Origin: Syntrophomonas sp. UBA5432
Lineage (GTDB): Bacteria > Bacillota > Syntrophomonadia > Syntrophomonadales > Syntrophomonadaceae
Assembly (NCBI GenBank): GCA_002424365.1
Contig: DIRQ01000087.1
Span: forward strand, 1 to 12,415
Length of the DNA stretch: 12,415 bases
Direction: 5' to 3'
Positions 1-6,245 of this stretch are shown piece after piece. Position 1 is the first letter of the stretch; every line of letters starts with the position of its first letter. A program made the position numbers and the translations under genes. The notes beneath the pieces were generated by a model that saw only the letters and a program-made list of their open reading frames with translations, ran no database searches and was not told the DNA's origin.

Positions 1-81
1 GCTGTGGCAGTCTGCTCCGCTATAGCCGCTATTTTAATTACCGTGGTTTTAGAAAGAAAGGGGCAAGGGGAATGGCTCTAA
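1..81 (+). CDS. C-terminus of an upstream membrane protein (partial)
   Basis: Reading from base 1 gives 26 codons and a TAA stop: a hydrophobic stretch (AVCSAIAAILITVV) followed by a short polar tail, LERKGQGEWL. This is what the last transmembrane helix and cytoplasmic tail of a polytopic transporter or acyltransferase look like. The start lies outside the window, so the family cannot be named. The last 10 bases overlap the start of the racemase gene, which suggests translational coupling and a shared transcript. Because VanT proteins carry a multi-helix membrane domain just before the racemase domain, this gene could be a membrane partner of the racemase, but a major-facilitator transporter is equally possible. 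Confidence 0.6.
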   Translation, partial: AVAVCSAIAAILITVVLERKGQGEWL

Positions 82-1205
82 ATCAGACCCGCGCAGAAAG
101 AGCATGGGCCGAAATTAATTTAAACAACTTAAAGCATAATGTGAAAGCCTTACGCGAGATACTTCCGGCTGGGTGCGAATTGATGGCGGTTGTGAAGGCC
201 AATGCCTATGGACATGGCGATGTGGAGATAGCAGCCAACCTGAGCCAAATTGGCATCAGCTCTTTCGCGGTTGCCACCATAGATGAAGGTATCCGTTTAC
301 GAACTCATGGAATTAAAGGCGAGATACTGATTTTAGGTTATACCCTACCAGAGAGAACCGCAGAACTGGTCCGTTATCATTTGACCCAGGCGGTAATCGA
401 TTATGACCATGCCAAACAACTCAATGCGTTCGGAAAACCAATGGCAGTTCATATCAAAATTAATACCGGTATGAATCGCCTGGGTGAAAGCTGTAACCGT
501 ACGGCAGAGATTGATAAAATCCTGCGGTGTCAAAATTTAGAAGTCTGCGGTATTTTTACGCATCTATGTGTAGCAGACAGCGCTCAACCGGATGATATTG
601 AATTTACTACCAATCAAATTTATAGTTTTTATGCAGTTCTGGACCAGCTCTGCCAGCTTGGACATACTTTGCCCAAAGTCCATATTCAAAGCAGCTATGG
701 GGTCTTAAATTATCCCGAACTGCAATGTGATTATGCCAGGATTGGAATTGCACTATATGGCGCCTTAAGCTCGCCGGATGATAAAACAAAATTACAATTG
801 GATTTACGCCCGGTTTTGGCTTTGAAAGCGAGAGTGGTGCTCATCAGAACAATTACCGCCGGAGAAAGTGTCAGCTATGGCCGTCAATTTATGGCTCAGA
901 GGGATACGCGCGTTGCCGTAATCTCCATCGGGTATGCGGATGGACTGCCCAGAAACCTCTCCTATGAAAAGGCCTATGTCCTGATCCGGGGCTGCCGGGC
1001 GCCAATCATTGGACGGATCTGTATGGACCAGCTTATGGTGGATGTCACTGATATTCCAGTAGTGAAACGGGATGACATTGCCACATTGATTGGTAAAGAT
1101 GGCTCTGAGAAAATTACAGCAGAACAAGTAGCGGCAAATGCCGGAACAATTGCCAATGAACTGTTAAGTCGGCTAGGTACTCGATTAGAAAGAATATTTA
1201 TATGA
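72..1205 (+). CDS. alr: Alanine/serine racemase, VanT catalytic-domain type
   Basis: A PLP-dependent fold-type III racemase that interconverts L- and D-alanine and possibly L- and D-serine for peptidoglycan precursors. At 377 aa it is the usual length of a stand-alone Alr. The PLP lysine lies in AVVKANAYGHG (Lys42), the catalytic tyrosine in ESVSYGRQF (Tyr269), and the second-subunit active-site loop is GRICMDQLMVDVT. Blocks such as HIQSSYG, CDYARIGIALYG and GTIANELLSRLG resemble the VanT racemase domain more than ordinary Alr. Asn362 in IANEL aligns with the position that is Tyr in classical Alr (Tyr354 of the Geobacillus enzyme) and Asn in VanT, where from memory it is tied to serine use. 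There is no membrane domain in this polypeptide. The ATG overlaps the preceding membrane-protein gene by 10 bp. Racemase identity is near certain; the serine preference is inferred. Confidence 0.95.
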   Translation: MALNQTRAERAWAEINLNNLKHNVKALREILPAGCELMAVVKANAYGHGDVEIAANLSQIGISSFAVATIDEGIRLRTHGIKGEILILGYTLPERTAELVRYHLTQAVIDYDHAKQLNAFGKPMAVHIKINTGMNRLGESCNRTAEIDKILRCQNLEVCGIFTHLCVADSAQPDDIEFTTNQIYSFYAVLDQLCQLGHTLPKVHIQSSYGVLNYPELQCDYARIGIALYGALSSPDDKTKLQLDLRPVLALKARVVLIRTITAGESVSYGRQFMAQRDTRVAVISIGYADGLPRNLSYEKAYVLIRGCRAPIIGRICMDQLMVDVTDIPVVKRDDIATLIGKDGSEKITAEQVAANAGTIANELLSRLGTRLERIFI

Positions 1206-1321
1206 TATGGCAAACGGTAAATAATATGGTGTAATTGCCTGGCAGAAGTGGCGTATAATAAGATAAATTACTGAGTTCTCATTTAAATACGTTAAGAGAA
1301 CATGAAAAGGGGAGAGAGAGT

Positions 1322-2416
1322 TTGACAGAATTAATCATTACTCTTATCGTTTGCGCTCTGCTTTTCTTTACTGGTGTATTAATAAAATACTTTAAAGCCT
1401 ATAATTTAATAGCCGGATATAATACTGCACCACGTGAGGTAAAAGAGCAGATACACGCTAAAGGCCTGGGCGATTTTACCGGACGGCAATTAATGATTGC
1501 AGCTTTCACTCCACTTCTGGGTTACGGCCTGAAGCGGGCCGGGTTGGTATGGGGGATGGAAGTGGGAATCGGCCTGTTACTCCTTATAATTATCTATACT
1601 GTTATAAAGACACAGAAATTCACCCCGTCACTTTCTAAGAGCAGTTCCGCTAAAACAAGTATCCTGATTACTTTGATCATTATTATCGCTGTTGGTGCCG
1701 GTATAGCTTGGACTGCCATGCCTCCCGCTTTTAACCTGGAAAGTGAGCAGTTTACTATAAGTGGAGCTTACGGGGTCAGCATAAAGTACAGTGATATTGA
1801 AGAGCTCAATTTGACACCTGAAATTCCTGCCTTATCTATGAGAACCAACGGCCTTGGTTTGGGTCCAATTTTAAAGGGCCATTTTCAACTGGAAGACAAA
1901 AGTAAGGCTTTACTATTCCTGCGGTCAGCGAGCGGACCGGTACTTATTATTAAGCGGCAAACCAAAGCGGAAATGATTATGATTAATTGTAAAGACGCGG
2001 CTGAAACCAGGTTACTGTACCAAAGTTTAAATAATAGGCTTAACACCGGTAAACAAACAGAGCCGAGTAGGGGAGAAGGAGTAAGCGCAGCTGCTCAACA
2101 AGCAACAACAGATTTGAATGAAATAAGCATTGACGATTTTGGCTACCCGTCAGACTACCCTAGGTTTGAGATACGATGCGATAATCAGCAATTATCCTGG
2201 CTCAAGGGAGATTCCAATTTTACCGGAAAACCGGGAGGTATTATCGGGAACACCATGTTTGGTATGAATGATGAACACACTAATTTGCTTGAGCCCAACA
2301 TAGTCAAACCGGAATCCGAATTGGCCTTTACAGCTGCTGCCGTACCCGGATTAAACAATCCCAAATATAAACTGCACATGTTGGATAAAGATAACTTGTT
2401 ATCAACGTACCCTTAA
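1322..2416 (+). CDS. DUF3784/bacterial PH-like membrane protein with extra C-terminal domain, probably frameshifted
   Basis: Function unknown. The start is TTG behind an AAGGGGAGAGAG ribosome site; no ATG lies near. Residues 1-100 look like DUF3784: a helix at 3-22, the IAGYNTAPREVKEQ motif at 30-42, and helices near 57-70 and 78-95. A further helix covers 112-132. Residues 138-240 (FNLESEQFTISGAYGVSIKY, then GHFQLEDKSKALLFL) resemble the bacterial PH domain found behind DUF3784 in Clostridia. After a Gly/Ser/Gln-rich linker (243-262) comes an unfamiliar soluble domain beginning YPRFEIRCDNQQLSW. The frame stops at residue 364, in STYP, in the middle of what looks like a beta-rich domain; its apparent last 36-42 residues continue in the next frame. 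Normal DUF3784-PH proteins end near residue 245, so the third domain is itself unusual. The HAD gene follows downstream. Confidence 0.75.
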   Translation: MTELIITLIVCALLFFTGVLIKYFKAYNLIAGYNTAPREVKEQIHAKGLGDFTGRQLMIAAFTPLLGYGLKRAGLVWGMEVGIGLLLLIIIYTVIKTQKFTPSLSKSSSAKTSILITLIIIIAVGAGIAWTAMPPAFNLESEQFTISGAYGVSIKYSDIEELNLTPEIPALSMRTNGLGLGPILKGHFQLEDKSKALLFLRSASGPVLIIKRQTKAEMIMINCKDAAETRLLYQSLNNRLNTGKQTEPSRGEGVSAAAQQATTDLNEISIDDFGYPSDYPRFEIRCDNQQLSWLKGDSNFTGKPGGIIGNTMFGMNDEHTNLLEPNIVKPESELAFTAAAVPGLNNPKYKLHMLDKDNLLSTYP

Positions 2417-2535
2417 ATAAAAATACCATGCTGACTCCAAAAGAAAAAGGGGAATACGTCTTCGCGCTATCTGTAGATTGGGGTAACGGTGATAATTCTA
2501 TTTCCTATTGGTTCAAACTAAGGGTAAACAGCTGA
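2417..2535 (+). pseudogene. Out-of-frame C-terminal tail of the preceding gene
   Basis: In frame 1, directly after the TAA of the DUF3784/PH gene, the sequence reads PLNKNTMLTPKEKGEYVFAL and on through VDWGNGD, SISYWFKLRVNS to a TGA at 2533. A pattern of Pro-x-x-x-Gly-x-Tyr, then an Asp-Trp strand, then a Ser-Tyr-x-Phe-x-Leu/Val strand is typical of the last strands of small beta-sandwich domains. The only ATG (2428) has no ribosome site, so this is unlikely to be a separate gene. The simplest explanation is loss of one C from the CCC at 2410-2412, which would join the frames as TYP-LNKNT and give about 403 aa. A sequencing error at that homopolymer is possible. Confidence 0.6.
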
Positions 2536-2562
2536 CTAGTTTTATAAGGAGTAAATGTTGTA

Positions 2563-3237
2563 ATGAAATATCCCGTTAATCTTATAATATTTGATTTCGA
2601 TGGTGTTATCATTGATTCCGGGCGAGACATTGCCAGTGCCGCCCAGTATGTATTAAAGCTATTTGACCGGCCTGTTCTGAGTCAGGAGGAAATAATCAGT
2701 TATGTGGGCCATGGAGTTCAATACCTGATAAGGAACTGTTTCAAAGGCTGCGATGATGATTTTATTGAACAGGTGATACCCATCTACCGCAAACACTATT
2801 TTGAAAATGCGGTAGTTGAGACCAGGCTATATAAACACGTAGAGGAAACCCTGGAGTATATTAAAAAAACCGGGGAAGATAACAAAATAGCTCTGGTAAC
2901 TAACAAACCGGAAGATTTGAGCTATAAAATCCTTGATCTGTTAGAGGTCAAACAATACTTTGACGTGGTGGTGGGGCCGGAATCGGTCAAGAAAATGAAA
3001 CCGGACCCGGAAGGCATTCTCCAGGTATTAGAGCAGTTTAAAATATCACCCCGCCAGGCCATAATGGTGGGTGATTCTCATGTTGATATAGAAGCCGGTA
3101 AAAACGCAGGTACCATAACTTGTGGAGTAACCTATGGACTGGGGGATAGGGAAGAACTCATCAAATCTTCCCCGGATATTTTAATAAATGATATGGCAGA
3201 ATTGTTAACCCATATCGAATTTGGTTACTGGAGGTGA
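2563..3237 (+). CDS. HAD-superfamily phosphatase, phosphoglycolate phosphatase-like
   Basis: A 224-aa cytosolic phosphatase of the HAD superfamily, subfamily IA. All four motifs are present. Motif I is DFDGVIIDS with nucleophile Asp11 and acid/base Asp13. Motif II is LVTNKP with Thr113. Motif III is the lysine in KKMKPDPEG (Lys146). Motif IV is MVGDSHVDIEAG with Asp171 and Asp175. The helical cap lies between motifs I and II (about residues 17-85), the Gph-type C1 cap. Family members hydrolyse 2-phosphoglycolate or other small phosphomonoesters or PPi; substrate cannot be read from sequence. An AAGGAG ribosome site sits 11 nt before the ATG. The stop lies 4 bp before the start of a small membrane protein whose ribosome site is inside this gene's last codons, so the two are probably co-translated. 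Confidence 0.9.
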   Translation: MKYPVNLIIFDFDGVIIDSGRDIASAAQYVLKLFDRPVLSQEEIISYVGHGVQYLIRNCFKGCDDDFIEQVIPIYRKHYFENAVVETRLYKHVEETLEYIKKTGEDNKIALVTNKPEDLSYKILDLLEVKQYFDVVVGPESVKKMKPDPEGILQVLEQFKISPRQAIMVGDSHVDIEAGKNAGTITCGVTYGLGDREELIKSSPDILINDMAELLTHIEFGYWR

Positions 3238-3241
3238 GAAA

Positions 3242-3475
3242 ATGCTAAAATGGGTTGCTTATCTTATGGTTGTTATTATTGTAGGCTGTATGCTGACAGC
3301 TTCTATGCTGGGGTCACTGGGAAATGGAATTATAGTTGGTTCTCTGTTAACGGCATCACTGGGCCTATTGGTCTATTTGATGGTAAGATGGGAAAGCCTG
3401 CCTGTTGCGCAGAGATGGGGAATCAGTCTTAGCATTATAGTATGGCTGGCATTGATGTATAGTTTTATATGCTAG
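3242..3475 (+). CDS. Small three-helix membrane protein, unknown function
   Basis: A 77-aa protein that is almost entirely hydrophobic, with predicted membrane helices at about residues 3-22, 29-48 and 60-76. The only polar segment is the loop RWESLPVAQRWG between helices 2 and 3. The ATG at 3242 is chosen because an excellent GGAGGTG ribosome site (3230-3236) lies 5 nt upstream, overlapping the end of the phosphatase gene. An in-frame ATG at 3221 exists but has no ribosome site and would add only MVTGGEK. It probably shares a transcript with the phosphatase. I do not recognise the family. Confidence 0.75.
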   Translation: MLKWVAYLMVVIIVGCMLTASMLGSLGNGIIVGSLLTASLGLLVYLMVRWESLPVAQRWGISLSIIVWLALMYSFIC

Positions 3476-3480
3476 GGAAA

Positions 3481-3496
3481 CCTAACTATAGTTGGG
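3481..3496. repeat. 16-bp palindrome after the small membrane gene
   Basis: CCTAACTATAGTTGGG is self-complementary across all eight pairs if one G-T pair is allowed, and begins 6 bp after the stop codon at 3475. It is not followed by a T-run, so it is a poor intrinsic terminator. It could be a dyad operator or a chance AT-rich palindrome. Confidence 0.3.
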
Positions 3497-3654
3497 ATAG
3501 TTGTTTACATATAAAGGGTCTTTTGATATATTTTATGGTGAAAATACATAGCAACGGCTTGTACCCGGATGGGTCGTAAGTTTGAAACACATCCGAAAAT
3601 ATAATGATTAGTTAAATGATCAGGTGGCAGTATGCCAGCAGATGTTCAGTTAGG

Positions 3655-3683
3655 TTGAAAAATATCCAAATATTAACTATAAT
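3655..3683 (+). promoter_or_regulatory. Sigma-A promoter of the nucleotidyltransferase gene
   Basis: TTGAAA (3655-3660) and a perfect TATAAT (3678-3683) are separated by 17 bp, the ideal spacing. Transcription would start near 3690, which rules out the in-frame start codons at 3616 and 3682 and leaves 3697 or 3715. The 3715 start gives a leader of about 25 nt. Confidence 0.65.
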
Positions 3684-3714
3684 GAGTTTAGAATCTATGA
3701 AAGCAGGCGAAGCT

Positions 3715-4011
3715 ATGGAAAACTCGATATTAATTCAGCTACAAAAAGACAGCAAAATAATTAAACAACTAGCCAGAAAGCATGGTGCAAAGACTGTAAG
3801 CGTATTTGGTTCCGTTGCTAGAAGGGAAGATCAGCCAAATAGTGATATTGACCTGTTAGTTGAATTTGATGAGAATGCTTCCTTGTTTGATTTAATAAAT
3901 CTTAAGTTAGAACTTGAAGAAATATATAATCGTAAAGTGGATATTGTCACCCCCAATTCACTTCATAAAAAAATAGTCGCCCCAGTAATGAATGAGGCGA
4001 CACAATTATGA
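3715..4011 (+). CDS. Minimal nucleotidyltransferase, MNT-type antitoxin (MntA-like)
   Basis: A 98-aa stand-alone polymerase-beta-like nucleotidyltransferase. The catalytic signature GS-x10-D-x-D is intact in VFGSVARREDQPNSDIDLLV (Gly32-Ser33, Asp44, Asp46), and a third acidic residue is likely Asp76 in KVDIVTP. In HEPN/MNT toxin-antitoxin pairs such proteins neutralise the HEPN RNase, in studied cases by adding AMP to a tyrosine of the toxin. The stop overlaps by 4 bp (ATGA) the start of a HEPN gene, the standard layout of such pairs, but that partner is internally deleted, so this antitoxin is now orphaned here. ATG 3715 is preferred because of the promoter position; its ribosome site (AGGCGA) is weak, and ATG 3697 is the alternative. 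Confidence 0.85.
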   Translation: MENSILIQLQKDSKIIKQLARKHGAKTVSVFGSVARREDQPNSDIDLLVEFDENASLFDLINLKLELEEIYNRKVDIVTPNSLHKKIVAPVMNEATQL

Positions 4012-4141
4012 AAAGCGACCTGTTGTATCTCGAACACATTTTAACAAGTATAAATATTTCACAATTATTTGGAACATCATTATCAGAGAATTACCACAAG
4101 TAGAAAATACTTTAAACCAAATACTTAGGCAAAACAATTGA
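4008..4141 (+). pseudogene. HEPN toxin (HepT-like) remnant with internal deletion
   Basis: An ATG overlapping the nucleotidyltransferase stop opens MKSDLLYLEHILTSI, a typical HepT N-terminus. After about 15 codons the match ends. From about 4049, in a different frame (frame 2 rather than frame 0), the sequence reads KYFTIIWNIIIRELPQVEN and then TLNQILRQNN to a TGA at 4139-4141. This fits the HepT C-terminus (YF...IVW.I....LP.L...I..IL). Intact HepT proteins are about 110-140 aa, so roughly 65-80 codons are missing, including the catalytic R-x4-6-H segment. The direct frame from the ATG stops at TAG after 32 codons. No RNase activity is expected from this remnant. Confidence 0.75.
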
Positions 4142-4159
4142 CATATCTTTAGGTATTTT

Positions 4160-5128
4160 TTATGCTGTCGTCCCCACCGTATTCTTTGGAACCCCTGATA
4201 AATAGCTGGCAATATTATTAGCAATTTCGTTTATCAGAGTGTTACGAGCCTCGCGGCTGGCCCAGGCAATATGTGGAGTAATGAAAAGCCGCTCACGATG
4301 CTTAATATTCAGTAGAGGATTTTCTCTATCTATTGGTTCCCGTTCCAATACATCCAGAGCTGCGCCCCCAATCAATTCCTCATCCAGAGCCCTGGCCAAA
4401 TCAGCCTCGTTTACAATACCTCCCCGGCCCAAATTAAGAATAATAGCATGAGGCCGCATCAATTGCAGGTGCTGGTACTGCAGGAGATTAAAGGTTCGTT
4501 CATTTAACGGGGCATGAATAGAGACTATATCCGCCGTTTGCAGTAATTCCTCCAGCTCCACCCGGGTATATTCGGGGTTGTCATTAATTCCGGAAGTAGA
4601 ATAGTAAATGACCCGGCAGCCAAACTCCCGGGCTATACCTGTTACCGCTCGCCCAATCGTACCCAAACCGATAATCCCCCAGGTCTTGTTATAAAGCTCC
4701 CAGAAGGGACGATCCAGATGAGTAAAGATGCTACTTTCAGCATACGCACCTGATTTAACATAGGAATCATAATAGCCCAGCGATTCCAGCAGGTAAAACA
4801 ACATAGCAAATGTATGCTGGACTACGCTGCGGGTAGAGTAACCTGCCACATTACAAACTGTTATGTTTCGAGTTTGGGTATACTGCAGGTCAATATTGTT
4901 GGTACCGGTAGCAGACACGCAGATTAATTTTACCAGCGGGGCATGTTGCAGGTTGGAACCGTTCAGAACCACCTTATTGGTAATAACAATATCGCAATCC
5001 TGGATTCGCTCCACCACATTTTCGGGACTGGTAGTATCGTAAACTACAACTTCCCCAAACTCATCAAAAACCGTAAAATCAGCATCTTCCCCCAGAGTTT
5101 TGGCATCTAGAATACATATTTTAGCCAT
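4160..5128 (-). CDS. D-isomer-specific 2-hydroxyacid dehydrogenase (hydroxypyruvate/glycerate dehydrogenase-like)
   Basis: A 322-aa cytosolic NAD(P)H-dependent enzyme that interconverts 2-keto acids and D-2-hydroxy acids. The Rossmann motif is GIIGLGTIG (Gly154, Gly156, Gly159). The catalytic triad is visible: Arg235 in NLGRGGIVNE, Glu264 in DVLEREP and His286 in TPHIAWAS. The catalytic domain comes from residues 1-98 plus the C-terminus. The end of the second Rossmann strand reads VIYYSTSG; the usual NAD-selecting Asp is absent, so NADPH use is possible. Overall it resembles glycerate dehydrogenase/hydroxypyruvate reductase, but substrate is not certain. The ATG follows GAAGGGA at good spacing. 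It is flanked by a convergent toxin-antitoxin remnant and an unrelated membrane gene, so it is probably monocistronic. Confidence 0.92.
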   Translation of the reverse strand: MAKICILDAKTLGEDADFTVFDEFGEVVVYDTTSPENVVERIQDCDIVITNKVVLNGSNLQHAPLVKLICVSATGTNNIDLQYTQTRNITVCNVAGYSTRSVVQHTFAMLFYLLESLGYYDSYVKSGAYAESSIFTHLDRPFWELYNKTWGIIGLGTIGRAVTGIAREFGCRVIYYSTSGINDNPEYTRVELEELLQTADIVSIHAPLNERTFNLLQYQHLQLMRPHAIILNLGRGGIVNEADLARALDEELIGGAALDVLEREPIDRENPLLNIKHRERLFITPHIAWASREARNTLINEIANNIASYLSGVPKNTVGTTA

Positions 5129-5272
5129 AGTTAATCCCTTCTTTAGTTAGTCTTTTAAATTAACAATAATTTTATCAGGAATATAAGAGAAAGGGTAGTA
5201 TACGAGGTGCGAATGTAGACCTTGACGGTGTAAGTGCTTGGCTAAAGTGACGTAAAGAGCATGTCCAATAAT

Positions 5273-5590
5273 TTAAATGACTAGATAAATGAAGAAGTGC
5301 CAACCAGCCAGCAAGATAAAAATCCCAGCGGTAATTAACGTACCCTTATAAGCAGTGCCTGGTTGGTAACGAAATGCAATTATCATAACGATGGTAAAAA
5401 CTAATATACAGAAGGTTTTAAACAGCAACGCCCATTCCGGACCAACTACCAGCAGATATTTCATAATCGGATTAGCCTCGATATCCGTCCCGAAGAGATG
5501 ATAAAGTCTGATGGTTGAAATAATATCAAAATAATTTAGTATAAATATCAGCAATAATAATACATAGAACCTGCGATTACTAACAAACAC
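5273..5590 (-). CDS. DUF5658-like small membrane protein
   Basis: A 105-aa protein of unknown function with three predicted helices at about residues 8-30, 54-73 and 85-104. Helix 1 contains N-x2-D-x3-T (Asn19, Asp22, Thr26) and the following loop contains IEANPIM (Glu38, Asn40, Pro41); this N/D/T then E-x-NP pattern is characteristic of the DUF5658 family. The start is GTG, preceded by AGAGGTG at normal spacing. There is no obvious operon partner; the next minus-strand gene starts 145 bp downstream. Confidence 0.75.
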   Translation of the reverse strand: MFVSNRRFYVLLLLIFILNYFDIISTIRLYHLFGTDIEANPIMKYLLVVGPEWALLFKTFCILVFTIVMIIAFRYQPGTAYKGTLITAGIFILLAGWHFFIYLVI

Positions 5591-5790
5591 AGAAATTCAC
5601 CTCTAATAGTAACTTACCAAGGAAACCCCAATCCCCGGTGTTTATCTATCAGAAGTTTCTGTATTCAAGCCTAATAATATTCTGCAGGTCAAATTAAACC
5701 ATGACCACCCAAATTACCTGGTTAATCTTGCTTATATCAATTGCTGTCAGATTTTCGCTATAATAGATTAAGCAAAAGGAGGCAGAATCG

Positions 5791-6243
5791 GTGGTAGTTT
5801 CATTAATAGGATTAGTGCTTATGGTTATAGTGTTGATATTAGCAGCTACTGCAATATCCGCAACCAGAGGAAATTCTAAAGAGGGAGGGAACATTATGAT
5901 GAAAAACGTTTATATTTATGTGGTGCTATTTGCCACCTTGATGATGATAATCGGCGGAAGTGTGGCCGCATTCATGGCCGTTGCCGATATTGTTACTCCT
6001 GCTCCTTATCATCAGTCATTTGAAGAATATAGACAATGGGGTTTTGAAAAGTCAGAAAAACCTGTTTCCAAAGCTAACCTTAGCGAAACTGAGCTTAAAG
6101 CAAGATATGACGCTCTGGTTGTAGCTGAAAAAGACCGTCAAGTTAACCGAGCTAAAAATAGCCTGGTAAAAAGCATGGGCTGGATTATTATTCCACTACC
6201 AGTATTTATAATCTTTCAAAGACGGCTGAAGGCCCAGGAGTAG
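5791..6243 (+). CDS. Membrane protein with two strong in-frame start sites, unknown function
   Basis: The full frame from GTG 5791 encodes 150 aa. Helices are predicted at residues 2-22, 41-66 and 129-143, with a charged, probably coiled segment at 77-125 (ETELKARYDALVVAEKDRQ). The GTG has an excellent ribosome site, AAGGAGG at 5776-5782 with 8 nt spacing. A second strong site, GAGGGAGGG at 5881-5889, precedes tandem ATGs at 5896 and 5899 in the same frame and would give 115 or 114 aa starting MMKNVYIYVV. The N-terminal 35 residues look like a small one-helix peptide joined to the main protein. The stop is 2 bp from the stop of the convergent flavoenzyme. I do not recognise a named family. 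Confidence 0.7.
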   Translation: MVVSLIGLVLMVIVLILAATAISATRGNSKEGGNIMMKNVYIYVVLFATLMMIIGGSVAAFMAVADIVTPAPYHQSFEEYRQWGFEKSEKPVSKANLSETELKARYDALVVAEKDRQVNRAKNSLVKSMGWIIIPLPVFIIFQRRLKAQE

Positions 6244-6245
6244 AT

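Noticed and set aside
345..1127. Several open frames antisense to the racemase gene
   Set aside because: They lie fully inside a strongly conserved gene, lack ribosome sites and show no recognisable domains.
1235..1264. Promoter for the DUF3784/PH gene (TATAAT at 1254-1259, TTGCCT at 1235-1240)
   Set aside because: The two elements are only 13 bp apart; no good -35 fits the TATAAT, so this is probably chance AT-richness.
3563..3595. Possible structured RNA: CGGATG pairing with CATCCG, and ACCC with GGGT
   Set aside because: The two stems are short and mutually exclusive, the loop is long, and no known riboswitch core could be matched.
3616..3714. Longer N-terminal extension of the nucleotidyltransferase (start at 3616)
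   Set aside because: A strong promoter (TTGAAA-17-TATAAT) lies inside this stretch, so the upstream codons would not be on the transcript; the extra residues match no family feature.
4119..4161. Possible terminator: AAATACTT pairing with AGGTATTT followed by six Ts
   Set aside because: The stem is AT-rich with a G-T pair and a 24-nt loop, too weak to call.
4006..4224. A 72-codon minus-strand frame across the HEPN remnant and the end of the dehydrogenase gene
   Set aside because: It overlaps a real minus-strand gene and a recognisable plus-strand HEPN remnant, and has no domain or good ribosome site.
5226..5240. GTGTAAGTGCTT here and GCGTAAGTGCTT on the minus strand near 10807-10818, as a possible shared repeat
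   Set aside because: Only about 10-11 bases match and the flanks differ; expected by chance or too short to interpret.
5741..5764. Promoter for the dual-start membrane gene (TATAAT at 5759-5764, TTGCTG at 5741)
   Set aside because: Spacing is 12 bp and no alternative -35 or extended -10 is seen.
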